NCBI RefSeq assembly: GCF_051660745.1
Contig: NZ_JBOFQF010000007.1
Coordinates: forward strand, 1-30,962
Direction of reading: 5' to 3'
Source: Segniliparus sp051660745
Lineage (GTDB): Bacteria > Actinomycetota > Actinomycetes > Mycobacteriales > Mycobacteriaceae
Length of the DNA: 30,962 nt
Of the stretch, positions 1 to 8,342 are shown in pieces (positions within the stretch are counted from its first letter, which is position 1; every line of letters begins with the position of its first letter). The position numbers were made by a program, and so were the translations under genes. The notes beneath the pieces were generated by a model. It searched no databases. It had not been told where the DNA came from and was given only the letters and a program-made list of their open reading frames with translations.

Positions 1-37
1 CCGTTCCCCTCTCCGCCCATTGCGGCGGGGGGAACGG
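1..37. repeat. GC-rich inverted repeat at left edge
   Basis: CCGTTCCCC at 1-9 pairs perfectly with GGGGAACGG at 29-37, enclosing a 19-nt loop. It is terminator-like and probably serves a gene beyond the left edge, or backs up the hairpin at 51-77. There is no U-tract on either strand. Confidence 0.5.
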
Positions 38-50
38 CCCTTCTCGTCTC

Positions 51-77
51 CGCCGCAGCGCTGCCCGCGCTGCGGCG
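51..77 (-). terminator. Hairpin terminator after the aminotransferase gene
   Basis: CGCCGCAGCG (51-60) and CGCTGCGGCG (68-77) form a perfect 10-bp stem with a 7-nt loop. It starts 10 nt beyond the stop codon of the minus-strand aminotransferase. No U-run follows, which is common for actinobacterial terminators. Confidence 0.6.
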
Positions 78-86
78 AGCCAGGGG

Positions 87-1418
87 TCACAGCTTCTCGA
101 ACGCCCCCGCAAGGAGGTCGAGGCCCTCGCGCAGCAGATGGTCCGGCATGACCAGCGGCGGCAAAAAACGCAGCACATTGCCGTAGGTGCCCGCCGTGAG
201 CACGAGCAGGCCCTCCCGGTGGCAGTCGGCCGCGATCCGCTTGGCCGCCTCCGCGTCCGGAACCTTGCCGCCCGGCTTGACCAGCTCGACCGCGATCATC
301 GCCCCACGGCCCCGGATGTCGCCGACCACGGGGTGCGCGCGCTGGATCTCCCGCAACGCGGCCGACATCGCCTCGCCGATCCCCCGCGCGCGTTCGGCCA
401 AGCGCTCGCTCCGCATGAGCTCGATCGCGCCGAGCGCCGCGGCGCAGGCGACCGGATTGCCGCCGTAGGTTCCGCCGAGCCCGCCCGCGTGCACGGCGTC
501 CATGAGCTCCGCCCGCCCGGTCACAGCCGCGAGCGGCAGGCCGCCCGCGATGCCTTTCGCGGTCGTGACGAGGTCGGGCACGATCCCCTCGTGCTCGGAC
601 GCGAACCAGTCGCCGGTGCGGCAAAAGCCGGTCTGGATCTCGTCCGCGACGAACACGGCTCCGCTCTCCTGGCACCATTCGGCGAGCCGGGGCAGGAAGC
701 CGGGAGCAGGCTCGATGAACCCGCCCTCGCCCTGGATCGGCTCGATCACGACGCATGCGACATTGCCCGCCCCGACCTGGCTCTCGATCAAGGAGATCGC
801 CCGCTCGGCGGCCTCCTTGCCGGAGATCTCGACCGGCTCGCGGTACGGGTAGGACAGCGGCGCGCGGTAGACCTCCCCCGCGAACGGCCCGAAGCCTTGT
901 TTGTAGGGGGCGCTCTTCGCGGTCATCGCCATCGTGAGGTTGGTGCGCCCGTGATAGGCGTGGTCGAAGGCCACCACGGCGTTCCTCCCGGTGGCGGCCC
1001 TGGCGATCTTCACCGCGTTCTCCACCGCCTCCGCGCCCGAGTTGAAGAGCGCGGACCGCTTCTCGTGCCCGCCGGGCACGAGGGCGGCCAGCTCCTCGCA
1101 GACCGCGACATACCCCTCGTACGGGGTCACCATGAAACAGGTGTGGGTGAACGCCCCGACCTGCTCGCGCACGTTGCGCACGACCGGCTCGGCGCTGTTG
1201 CCGACGTTGGTCACCGCGATGCCCGACCCGAAGTCGATGAACGAGTTGCCGTCCACGTCGACGACCACCCCTCCCCCGGCACGTTCGGCATAGACGGGCA
1301 ACACGCTGCCGACGCCGGCAGCGACGACGGCCCGGCGTCTGCGCGCCAGCTCTGCCGATTTGGGGCCGGGCACCTCGGTGACGAGCCGCCGCTCTTGCGC
1401 AAGAAGGGGTTCTGACAT
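87..1418 (-). CDS. gabT: 4-aminobutyrate aminotransferase-type class III PLP enzyme
   Basis: A 443-residue class III pyridoxal-phosphate aminotransferase, most like GabT. The family moves the amino group of 4-aminobutyrate (or 5-aminovalerate) to 2-oxoglutarate, giving succinate semialdehyde and glutamate in the cytoplasm. Visible features are the FNSGAEAVENAVK cofactor-phosphate region (about 125-137), the DHAYHGRT motif (152-159), the VADEIQTG aspartate (D259) that contacts the PLP pyridine nitrogen, and the Schiff-base lysine in TTAKGIAGG (K288). The frame stays open far upstream, but homology begins at the ATG at 1418. A TATAGT box at 1430-1425 lies 6 nt before this ATG, so the transcript may be leaderless. 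Length is normal for GabT (about 440-450 aa). Exact substrate is not proven; related omega-transaminases look similar. Confidence 0.88.
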   Translation of the reverse strand: MSEPLLAQERRLVTEVPGPKSAELARRRRAVVAAGVGSVLPVYAERAGGGVVVDVDGNSFIDFGSGIAVTNVGNSAEPVVRNVREQVGAFTHTCFMVTPYEGYVAVCEELAALVPGGHEKRSALFNSGAEAVENAVKIARAATGRNAVVAFDHAYHGRTNLTMAMTAKSAPYKQGFGPFAGEVYRAPLSYPYREPVEISGKEAAERAISLIESQVGAGNVACVVIEPIQGEGGFIEPAPGFLPRLAEWCQESGAVFVADEIQTGFCRTGDWFASEHEGIVPDLVTTAKGIAGGLPLAAVTGRAELMDAVHAGGLGGTYGGNPVACAAALGAIELMRSERLAERARGIGEAMSAALREIQRAHPVVGDIRGRGAMIAVELVKPGGKVPDAEAAKRIAADCHREGLLVLTAGTYGNVLRFLPPLVMPDHLLREGLDLLAGAFEKL

Positions 1419-1602
1419 GGGGCGACTATACCTCCCGCCCAGCTCGCGCGGCAGAAACGGCGTCGCAGGGCAGGCGGGCGCGACACGATTCGCGACCCGC
1501 TTCGCTCCCAGCCCCCCGTGATGTATTCTTGACCAAAATATACGGAGTTGCCGTTCCGCATAACGCGCGAAACTCACAGCAGACCTTACGAAAGGCCGAT
1601 CG
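1419..1602. promoter_or_regulatory. Divergent control region between gabT and mmpS
   Basis: This 184-bp region separates the minus-strand gabT from the plus-strand mmpS. On the minus strand TATAGT (1430-1425) is a good -10 candidate for leaderless gabT. On the plus strand TTGACC (1529-1534) is a possible -35 box, and GTAT (1523-1526) with ATAC (1539-1542) flank it as a short inverted repeat that could bind a regulator. A GAAAGG ribosome-binding site lies about 8 nt before the mmpS ATG. Promoter assignments are by eye only. Confidence 0.35.
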
Positions 1603-2133
1603 ATGACCGCACCGCCAGGGATGGCGCCGCAACCGGCGCACGCCGCCCCCGAGCCGACCCCTCGCAGCTCCCGGCGGAAGCAGAAGATCACCCCGTTCGC
1701 GCTTTTCAAGCGGATCTGGGTGTTCGTCGTCATCTCGTTCGTCGTCGCCGCTGCGGCGCTCACCGTCGACCGGCTCCACGGGATCTTCGGCTCGGACGTG
1801 CACGTGACATCCGGCTACGAGCCGATCGCGACCGAGGCCAAGACCTCGAAGCCCAAGCGCGTCCTCTACGAGCTCACCGGCACCACCGGGGCCAGGGGGA
1901 AGGTCCGGATCAGCTACTACGACCAGAACACCGAGCCGCAGCAGATCATCGTGCCGAGCCTGCCCTGGTCGCTCCTGATCACCACGACGAACACCTCGAT
2001 GGCGGCCAACATCATGGCCCAGACCGACGGCGACTCGCTCACCTGCCGCATCACCGTGGATGACGACGTCAAAGCCGAAAAGACCGCAACCGGCCTCAAC
2101 GCCCTGATCGGATGCATGGTGAAATCCGCATGA
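1603..2133 (+). CDS. mmpS: MmpS-family membrane accessory protein
   Basis: A 176-residue MmpS-type protein. It has a Pro/Ala-rich cytoplasmic N-terminus, a basic stretch (RRKQK, 24-28), one membrane span at about 38-55, and an extracytoplasmic beta-rich domain with a Gly-Lys-Val-x-Ile-x-Tyr segment and a C-terminal Cys region (TCRI and GCMV). In mycobacteria MmpS proteins partner MmpL transporters and support export of siderophores, lipids or drugs. The gene sits directly before mmpL, overlapping it by ATGA, so the two are co-translated. The ATG at 1603 follows a good GAAAGG ribosome-binding site. Which MmpS subgroup it belongs to cannot be settled by eye; the partner suggests MmpS4/S5-like. 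Confidence 0.88.
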   Translation: MTAPPGMAPQPAHAAPEPTPRSSRRKQKITPFALFKRIWVFVVISFVVAAAALTVDRLHGIFGSDVHVTSGYEPIATEAKTSKPKRVLYELTGTTGARGKVRISYYDQNTEPQQIIVPSLPWSLLITTTNTSMAANIMAQTDGDSLTCRITVDDDVKAEKTATGLNALIGCMVKSA

Positions 2134-4982
2134 GCCACTCCAGCAAACCGCACGCCGAACGGCCTTTCTTCGCGAGGCTCATCCGCATCCTCGCGCTGCC
2201 GATCATCATCGGCTGGATCGTCGCCACAGTGCTCTTCAACGTCGCCGCCCCGCAGCTGGAGGCGGTCGGCAAAGAGCGCTCCGTCTCGCTCTCCCCCGCG
2301 GACGCGCCCGCCCTCATCGCGATGAAAGAGATGGGCAAGGTCTTCCAGGAGTCCAACTCCGACAGCGCCGCCATGGTCGTCATCGAGCAGACGGACCCGG
2401 ACCCGAAGAAGACGCTCGACAAAGCTGCGCACACGTTCTACGACGAGCTCATCCGCAAGTTCCGGGCGGACACCAAGCACGTCCAGCACGTCCAGGACTT
2501 CTGGGGCGACCGGGTCACCGAGGAAGGCGCCGAGAGCACCGACCACAAGGCCGCGTACGTGCAGCTCAACCTCGCGGGCAACATGGGCGAGGCCTTGGCG
2601 AACGAGTCCGTCGAGTCTGTCCGCGACATCGTCAAGGGCACCAAGGCTCCGGTGGGCATCAAGGCCTACGTCACCGGCCAGGCCCCGCTCATGAGCGACC
2701 AGAACGACGCGGGCAACAGCAGCATGGAGAAGATCACCTCGGTGACCTTCATCGTCATCATCACGATGCTGCTGTTCATCTACCGCTCGATCTTCACCGT
2801 GCTCATCATGCTCCTCATGGTGGGCGTCGAGCTCGGCGCGTCACGGGGCATCATCGCGTTCCTCGGGCACAACGGGATCCTCGGGCTCTCCACCTTCGCC
2901 ACCAACATGCTCACCTCGCTCGCCATCGCGGCGGCGACGGACTACGCGATCTTCTGGATGGGCCGCTACCAAGAGGCCCGAGGAGCGGGCGAGGACAAAG
3001 AGACCGCCTACTACACGACGTTCAAGGGCACCGCGCACGTGGTGCTGGGCTCGGGCCTGACGATCGCGGGCGCGATCTTCTGCCTCAGCTTCACCCGGCT
3101 CCCGTACTTCCAGACCATGGGCGTCCCCTGCTCCATCGGCCTGCTCTTCACGGTCCTCGCGGCGGTCACGCTGGGGCCCGCGGTGATCACCGCGGGCAGC
3201 GCGATCGGCCTCTTCGAGCCCAAGCGCAAGATGAAGGTGCGCACCTGGCGCAGATTCGGCACCGCCATCGTCCGCTGGCCCGCGCCGATCCTCACGGTCG
3301 CCATCGCCATCGCCCTCGTCGGCCTCGCCGCCCTGCCGGGCTACCAGCCCAACTACAACGACCGCGACTACATGCCGAAGTCGATCCCGGCCAACGTCGG
3401 GTTCGAGGCTGCCGACCGGCACTTCTCCCAGGCGCGGATGAACCCCGAGATGCTCTTCATCGAGACCGACCACGACCTGCGCGACTCGGCCGACATGATC
3501 GTGGTCGACCGGATCGCGAAGGCAGTGTTCAAGGTGCCCGGCATCGCGCGCGTGCAGTCCATCACCCGGCCGCAGGGCACGCCGCTCGAGCACACCTCGA
3601 TCCCCTTCCAGCTCAGCATGCAGCAGGCGGGCCAGATCCAGCAGCAGGGCTTCATGCGGGACATGATGGGCAAAATGAAGGTCCAAGCCGACCAGATGAC
3701 CATCATGATCGGGACCATGACCAGGATGATCGGGTCCATGGAGAAGATGTCGGCCATCATGCACGGCATGGTCGGCCAAATGGACGACATGTACGGGACG
3801 ATCAAAGACCTGCGCGACGACATGGGCTACTTCGACGACTACATGCGCCCCTTCCGCAACTACTTCTACTGGGAGACCTACTGCTACGACTTGCCGTGGT
3901 GCTGGGCGTTCCGGTCGGTCTTCGACGCGCTCGACGGCATCGACAAGATGACCGAGCAGTTCGGCCCCATCATCGACAACATGCACGAGATGGACAAGAT
4001 CCTGCCGCCGATGGTCGCGGACATGAAGTCCATGCTCCCCATCATGACCAGCATGCGGGACATGATGCTGGAGATGTACAACACCCAGATCGGCATCATG
4101 GACCAGTCGGACGAGGCCTCCAAGAACGCGACCGCGATGGGGAAGGCCTTCGACGCGTCGAAGAACGACGACTCCTTCTACCTGCCGCCGGAGATCTTCG
4201 ACAACGCGGACTTCAAACGCGCCATGAAGAACTTCGTCTCGCCAGACGGGCACGCCGTCCGCTTCATCATCTCCCACAAGGGGATCCCGGCGAGCGCGGA
4301 AGGCATCGCGCATATCGAGAAGATCCGGCAAGCGGCGCAGGAGGCCGTGAAAGGCACGCCGCTGGAAGACTCGAAGATCTACCTCGGCGGCACCGCCGCG
4401 ACCTACAAGGACATGGGCGAGGGCTCGAACTACGACCTCCTCATCGCGGCGGTGTCGGCGATCTGCCTCATCTTCATCGTGATGCTCGTCCTCACGCGAA
4501 GCCTGGTCGCCGCGGCCGTCATCGTGGGCACCGTGGTGCTCTCGCTCGGCGCGTCCTTCGGGCTCTCGGTGCTGATCTGGCAGTACATCCTCGGCATATC
4601 GCTGCACTGGATGGTGCTCGCGATGACGGTGATCATCCTGCTCGCCGTGGGATCGGACTACAACCTGCTCCTCGTCTCGCGGCTCCAAGAGGAGATCCAC
4701 GCGGGGCTCAAGACCGGCATGATCCGGTCGATCGGCGGCACTGGCACCGTCGTCACGAACGCCGGGCTCGTGTTCGCCTTCACCATGGGCGCCATGGTGG
4801 TGAGCGACCTGCGCATCATCGGCCAGGTGGGCACGGCGATCTGCCTCGGGCTCCTGTTCGACACCTTGATCGTGCGGGCGTTCATGACCCCGTCCATCGC
4901 CATGCTGCTCGGCCGCTGGTTCTGGTGGCCGGTGCACGTGCGCACCCGGCCCGCGAAAGCCGCGCAAGCCCCGTCCGCGTAG
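2130..4982 (+). CDS. mmpL: MmpL-family RND transporter (MmpL4/5-like)
   Basis: A 950-residue RND-superfamily transporter of the inner membrane. Both halves carry the Asp-Tyr pair used in proton relay: D271-Y272 (ATDYAIFWMGR) and D843-Y844 (GSDYNLLLVSR). A Met-rich helical insertion at about 505-670, with a close cysteine pair C585/C591, matches the long coiled-coil insertion of MmpL4/MmpL5-type proteins. That family exports mycobactin/carboxymycobactin siderophores and effluxes drugs with an MmpS partner. The start chosen is the ATG at 2130, overlapping the mmpS stop; an in-frame ATG at 2112 inside mmpS is less likely. Length fits the family (about 940-970 aa). No siderophore gene lies nearby, so the substrate is unknown. 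Confidence 0.92.
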   Translation: MSHSSKPHAERPFFARLIRILALPIIIGWIVATVLFNVAAPQLEAVGKERSVSLSPADAPALIAMKEMGKVFQESNSDSAAMVVIEQTDPDPKKTLDKAAHTFYDELIRKFRADTKHVQHVQDFWGDRVTEEGAESTDHKAAYVQLNLAGNMGEALANESVESVRDIVKGTKAPVGIKAYVTGQAPLMSDQNDAGNSSMEKITSVTFIVIITMLLFIYRSIFTVLIMLLMVGVELGASRGIIAFLGHNGILGLSTFATNMLTSLAIAAATDYAIFWMGRYQEARGAGEDKETAYYTTFKGTAHVVLGSGLTIAGAIFCLSFTRLPYFQTMGVPCSIGLLFTVLAAVTLGPAVITAGSAIGLFEPKRKMKVRTWRRFGTAIVRWPAPILTVAIAIALVGLAALPGYQPNYNDRDYMPKSIPANVGFEAADRHFSQARMNPEMLFIETDHDLRDSADMIVVDRIAKAVFKVPGIARVQSITRPQGTPLEHTSIPFQLSMQQAGQIQQQGFMRDMMGKMKVQADQMTIMIGTMTRMIGSMEKMSAIMHGMVGQMDDMYGTIKDLRDDMGYFDDYMRPFRNYFYWETYCYDLPWCWAFRSVFDALDGIDKMTEQFGPIIDNMHEMDKILPPMVADMKSMLPIMTSMRDMMLEMYNTQIGIMDQSDEASKNATAMGKAFDASKNDDSFYLPPEIFDNADFKRAMKNFVSPDGHAVRFIISHKGIPASAEGIAHIEKIRQAAQEAVKGTPLEDSKIYLGGTAATYKDMGEGSNYDLLIAAVSAICLIFIVMLVLTRSLVAAAVIVGTVVLSLGASFGLSVLIWQYILGISLHWMVLAMTVIILLAVGSDYNLLLVSRLQEEIHAGLKTGMIRSIGGTGTVVTNAGLVFAFTMGAMVVSDLRIIGQVGTAICLGLLFDTLIVRAFMTPSIAMLLGRWFWWPVHVRTRPAKAAQAPSA

Positions 4983-5011
4983 GAGCGGGCCGCTCCCCCA
5001 GGCCTTGCGGA

Positions 5012-5068
5012 CGGGCGGGCGCTGTCTATAGCAATACAGATCTGTATCCTATAAACAGCGCCCGCCCG
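5012..5068. promoter_or_regulatory. 57-bp nested palindrome (terminator and/or operator)
   Basis: Perfect 14-bp GC-rich arms (CGGGCGGGCGCTGT at 5012-5025, complement at 5055-5068) enclose an AT-rich centre. The centre holds a perfect 14-bp palindrome, ATACAGATCTGTAT (5034-5047), and flanking TATA copies (5027-5030, 5050-5053). It begins 30 nt after mmpL and ends 29 nt before the aldolase-family gene. The outer stem could terminate mmpL. The inner palindrome looks like a dimer operator overlapping a promoter (TATCCT or TATAAA). Confidence 0.6.
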
Positions 5069-5097
5069 AAAGCGCAACGCGGCCGAGAGGAACAGCC

Positions 5098-5868
5098 ATG
5101 AGCACCACCGAGCCCGGGCGGACGTTCGCCCCGCCCGCTTTCGACAACGTCGAGGACGAGCGCCAGCACCGGAAAATCCGCCTGGCCGCAGGATTCCGCC
5201 TCTTCTCCAAGGCAGGGTTCGACGAAGGCGTCGCCGGGCACATCACCGCCCGCGACCCGGAATTCCCCGACACCTTCTGGGTGAACCCGTTCAGCCTGCA
5301 CTTCTCCCTGGTCCGGGCCAGCGACCTGATCCGGGTGGACCACGAGGGCAACGTCGTGGAGGGAGACCGCCCGGTCAACCGCGCCGCCTTCGCCATCCAC
5401 TCGCAGATCCACCAGGCCCGGCCCGACGCCGCCGCGGCGGCGCACAGCCACTCGGTCTACGGGAAGTCGCTGTCCGCGCTCGGCGTGCCGCTCTACCCGA
5501 TCACCCAGGACGTCTGCGCCTTCTACCACGACCACGCCGTCTTCGACGACTACACCGGCGTCGTGCTCGACACCGAGGAGGGCAAGCGGATCGCACACGC
5601 GCTCGGCGACAACAAAGCGGTCATCCTGCGCAACCACGGCCTGCTGACGGTCGGCCAGACCGTGGACTCCGCCGTGTGGTGGTTCATGACCATGGAGCGC
5701 TCCGCCCAGGCGCAGCTCGTCGCGATGGCCGCCGGGCCGCTCGTCGAAATCGCCCCCCAGAGCGCCGCCGTCACCTACGGCCAGGTCGGCTCCGAGCACG
5801 CGGGCTGGTTCCAGTTCCAGCCGCTGTTCGACCGGATCGTCCGCGAACAGCCGGACCTGCAGGACTGA
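5098..5868 (+). CDS. Class II aldolase/adducin-family protein
   Basis: A 256-residue protein of the class II aldolase/adducin fold, like L-fuculose-phosphate or L-ribulose-phosphate 4-epimerase relatives. The zinc-binding histidines are visible: H116 and H118 (AAHSHSVYG) and H180 (LRNHGLLTVG). It also has the family's early segment GFDEGVAGHITARD (40-53). In actinobacteria this non-sugar-specific branch is often annotated simply as class II aldolase/adducin domain protein, and the substrate is unknown. The ATG at 5098 follows GAGAGGAAC. The nested palindrome directly upstream suggests regulated expression. No pathway partner lies next to it; the tRNA and mobile element follow. Confidence 0.88.
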   Translation: MSTTEPGRTFAPPAFDNVEDERQHRKIRLAAGFRLFSKAGFDEGVAGHITARDPEFPDTFWVNPFSLHFSLVRASDLIRVDHEGNVVEGDRPVNRAAFAIHSQIHQARPDAAAAAHSHSVYGKSLSALGVPLYPITQDVCAFYHDHAVFDDYTGVVLDTEEGKRIAHALGDNKAVILRNHGLLTVGQTVDSAVWWFMTMERSAQAQLVAMAAGPLVEIAPQSAAVTYGQVGSEHAGWFQFQPLFDRIVREQPDLQD

Positions 5869-5888
5869 CCGGGCCAAAAGGGCCGGGC

Positions 5889-5920
5889 CGCCCGCGATCC
5901 GTTAGGTTCTCGCGCGGGCG
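5889..5920 (+). terminator. Candidate terminator after aldolase-family gene
   Basis: CGCCCGCG (5889-5896) and CGCGGGCG (5913-5920) form a perfect 8-bp stem with a 16-nt loop, 20 nt beyond the aldolase-family stop codon. A tRNA -10 candidate (TAGAGT, about 5927-5932) follows, so this would separate the two transcripts. Confidence 0.45.
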
Positions 5921-5962
5921 CTCTGGTAGAGTATCGATGCTTCGGGCGCTCTGCGCCCGGCG

Positions 5963-6037
<75 letters not shown>

Positions 6038-6086
6038 GCAGGTCACGACATGTTTTTCGTGATCTTGAGGTCGATTTTTCCCTCTC

Positions 6087-6112
6087 GTACCCCAACGCAT
6101 ACCCCAACCAGC
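6087..6112. repeat. Candidate integrase arm-type site, left end
   Basis: GTACCCC-x-AC-x-CATACCCCAAC-x-AGC here matches 24563-24588 in 23 of 26 positions and in the same orientation. The two copies sit about 50 bp inside the left core and about 100 bp inside the right core. Internally each contains two TACCCC(A/C)AC-like units. Arm-type integrase or excisionase binding is inferred. Confidence 0.5.
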
Positions 6113-6189
6113 TTCGCGGAGCGGCTGGTGAGCGCCATGCTTGCCGGTTCGCCAGAGTGTCGGCCCGGTCCCCAAATGGTCCCCATGGC

Positions 6190-7377
6190 TCAGATCCCGA
6201 GCACTGCGGAGAGCCCGTCCACCGCCGAACGCGCCGCCTGGTCGGACGTGTGGCCGTAGATGTCCCCGGTGATCGCGATGGAGCTGTGCCCGAGCAGATC
6301 GGCCACCGCTTTGATATGGACCCCGCTCTCAAGCCACGCCATCGCAGCCGAGTGCCGCACGGCGTGGACGTTCGCTTTCTCGATACCGGCCTTCTTGGCG
6401 GCGGCTTTCACCACGCGCAGCAGGTTGCGCGGATCGACCATCGTCCCGAACTCGGTCGTGAACACCATGCCGCTGTCTTTCCACTGGTCGCCAGCCCGCA
6501 AGCGCTCCTCAAGCTGCCTCTTTCGATGGGCTTTCAAAGCCGTGACCATGCCTTGCGAAAGCGGGATGGTCCGACGCGAGGTCTTTGTCTTCGGATCGGT
6601 CAAGACCAGCTTGCCGCCGATGCGCGCGACGGTCTTACGAACGGTGAACTTGCCGTCCTGCTCTTTCAGCTCGACATCCGACCAGCGCAGGCCAGCCGCT
6701 TCGCCTCGCCGTATCCCGCTGGCCGCGATGAGCAACAGCGTCGTGCGATAGCGCGACGAATCGGCGGCTTTCAAGATCTTCGCGAGGTCTGCGGCCTCGA
6801 AATGCACCGCCTCTTTGCGCTCGACTTTCGGACGCTTGACCTTGGTCGCTGGGTTCTCTGCGAGCAATCCGTCCCGCACGGCGGTGTCCAGCGCTGAGCG
6901 CAGCACCGTGTACGTGGTGCGGACAGTGGACTCAGCGAGCCCCACAGAGCTTTTTTTGCCATCGGCTCCAGTCTGAACCTTGCCAGCGTTCTTCAAGTGG
7001 ACGATGAGCGCTTCGATATGGCTGGGCTTGAGCTTGTCAAGAGTCAACGTCCCGAACTTGCCCGTCTCAATGTGGTGTTTGGACAGCCGCTCGTAGAGCT
7101 CGATGGTGTTGCCCTTGCGGTCGGACGCTTGCAGCGTGGTCGCTCGCCAGTGCGCCATCCACTCCTTGACGGAGGCTTTCGCGTCCGTGGGCGGTGCCCC
7201 CTTGTCCAGCCGCTCGCGCGCGTTCTTGAGCTTTCCCCGCGCGACCTTGGCCGTGTCCGCGTAGAACGATGTCCGCTTACGCTGGCCCGTCTTCGGATCG
7301 AGGTAGGCCAATCGCGCTTCCCACAGCCCGTTAGGCCGTTGCCGCACTGTGCCTTCGCCGTTCGCCCGCTTGCTCAT
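6190..7377 (-). CDS. int: Tyrosine recombinase / integrase
   Basis: A 395-residue site-specific tyrosine recombinase. The N-terminus has an arm-binding-like domain (GEGTVRQRPNGLWEARL, 7-23), followed by a core-binding SAM-like domain at about 65-175. The catalytic domain shows R223 (GIRRGE), H338 and R341 (HAVRHS), H364 (LLGHSS) and nucleophile Y374 (DIYGH). It would integrate and excise element 1 at tRNA-Pro. The gene lies about 150 bp from the tRNA, in the usual place for a tRNA-targeting integrase, and overlaps the upstream helix-turn-helix gene by ATGA. All catalytic residues are present, so the element may still be mobile. Confidence 0.95.
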   Translation of the reverse strand: MSKRANGEGTVRQRPNGLWEARLAYLDPKTGQRKRTSFYADTAKVARGKLKNARERLDKGAPPTDAKASVKEWMAHWRATTLQASDRKGNTIELYERLSKHHIETGKFGTLTLDKLKPSHIEALIVHLKNAGKVQTGADGKKSSVGLAESTVRTTYTVLRSALDTAVRDGLLAENPATKVKRPKVERKEAVHFEAADLAKILKAADSSRYRTTLLLIAASGIRRGEAAGLRWSDVELKEQDGKFTVRKTVARIGGKLVLTDPKTKTSRRTIPLSQGMVTALKAHRKRQLEERLRAGDQWKDSGMVFTTEFGTMVDPRNLLRVVKAAAKKAGIEKANVHAVRHSAAMAWLESGVHIKAVADLLGHSSIAITGDIYGHTSDQAARSAVDGLSAVLGI

Positions 7378-7961
7378 TTCAGCTTCTTTCCTTTCGTCGT
7401 CGGCGGAAGCAGCCCTTCCCTACGGCAGAGCTGCACGTACCGCGCCGCGGTGCGCTCGGACACAATGAACGTCCGCGCTACGGCCCGGACCGGCCCGGTA
7501 TCGAAATTGTCCCGATAGACTTCGGCGACCTTCTGTAGCGTTTCCCGGTTCATGGTGCGATACGGCATGTTGCGAGCCGAGCGCACTGCGCGAGTGCCAG
7601 CACCGTCTTTGTCCATGTCGAGTTCGAAAGAACCGGGACCGATCTGCTTTCGCGAAATGAGGCCGACGAACTCTTCGATCCAGTGCTCAAGAGGGATGCT
7701 CCGTAAGTCTTTGGTGCGCACTTCCGGCCCGTCGTCTTTATGTTTGAATGTGACCTCGGCGCAGATCGGGACACCGTTTCGGACTGTGATCCAGATGAAC
7801 ACGGACGGCTGCCCCTCCCCTCCGGGAAAATCTATGTAGAGGTCCTTCGGGATGACTCGATCATCCCCCAGCTGGACCATCTCCCCCGTGCCGTCGTAGT
7901 ACACCTCCCCCCATGGCGTCCTGAGTAATACCTTAACGCCGGGATTCCGATTCGGGGCCAT
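7374..7961 (-). CDS. Helix-turn-helix protein co-transcribed with integrase
   Basis: A 195-residue protein. The first 130 residues are a beta-rich domain of no recognised family. The C-terminus (about 140-185) is a helix-turn-helix: ETLQKVAEVYRDN, then AVARTFIVSERTAARYVQLCRREG, then a basic tail (KGKKLK). Such proteins commonly precede integrases in actinobacterial elements and probably bind DNA as regulator or recombination factor. Its stop overlaps the integrase start (ATGA), so the two are translationally coupled. The divergent TGGCAT operator region lies directly upstream and may be its own target. Confidence 0.8.
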   Translation of the reverse strand: MAPNRNPGVKVLLRTPWGEVYYDGTGEMVQLGDDRVIPKDLYIDFPGGEGQPSVFIWITVRNGVPICAEVTFKHKDDGPEVRTKDLRSIPLEHWIEEFVGLISRKQIGPGSFELDMDKDGAGTRAVRSARNMPYRTMNRETLQKVAEVYRDNFDTGPVRAVARTFIVSERTAARYVQLCRREGLLPPTTKGKKLK

Positions 7962-8123
7962 CGCCGAAGCCTCCTTCTAAGTCGGCCAATCTCAATGCCA
8001 TCCGGCGGCAGAAGATTGGCATGGTTACCCTTGCTATATGGCATGCTTTTCCATGCCACTCGTGTTAGCGTAGCAGATGACCGTATGCGAACACACGAGC
8101 GACGGCGAACATGAGGAGAAAGA
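7962..8123. promoter_or_regulatory. Divergent lysogeny-type control region with TGGCAT half-sites
   Basis: The region separates the int/HTH operon (minus) from the excisionase-like gene (plus). Four copies of one half-site are present: ATGCCA (7995-8000), TGGCAT (8017-8022), TGGCATG (8039-8045) and CATGCCA (8052-8058). The last two form a perfect inverted repeat with a 6-bp spacer. A second inverted repeat, CTCGTGT (8059-8065) with ACACGAG (8093-8099), follows. AGGAG at 8114-8118 is the ribosome-binding site of the next gene. This is a likely repressor-operated switch. Confidence 0.6.
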
Positions 8124-8342
8124 ATGGAAGAAATGTTCACAAGCTGCCTCTACCCGATTCCCAAAGCCAGAGAAGCATTGGGAGGCATCTCAACCACCAC
8201 CGTCTACGAGCTTGCCAAACAGGGCGAGATCGTGAAGGTGAACATCGGGCGGCGTGGATTCATCACAGCCGAGAGCATCACCGAATACATCGGACGCCTC
8301 GCATGCCCCAACACCGCCAGCATCGCGATCGATGCCCAGTGA
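8124..8342 (+). CDS. Excisionase-like MerR/HTH_17-type DNA-binding protein
   Basis: A 72-residue protein with a winged-helix fold like excisionases of actinobacterial elements. It reads YPIPKAREALGG-(I)STTTVYELAKQGEIVKV, then GRRGFITAESITEYI. The first part is the helix-turn-helix, and the IGRRGFI segment is the wing. The ATG follows AGGAG with 5-nt spacing. It is the first gene of the plus-strand replication/excision module and diverges from int. Its likely role is excision directionality or regulation; which one is not shown by the sequence. Confidence 0.85.
   Translation: MEEMFTSCLYPIPKAREALGGISTTTVYELAKQGEIVKVNIGRRGFITAESITEYIGRLACPNTASIAIDAQ

Noticed and set aside
138..1415. Long plus-strand open frame opposite the aminotransferase gene
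   Set aside because: Arg/Pro/His-rich composition typical of antisense frames in high-GC DNA; the minus strand encodes a clear GabT.
2841..4967. 708-residue minus-strand open frame opposite mmpL
   Set aside because: Very His/Asp/Val-rich, no domain; mirror of the MmpL codons.
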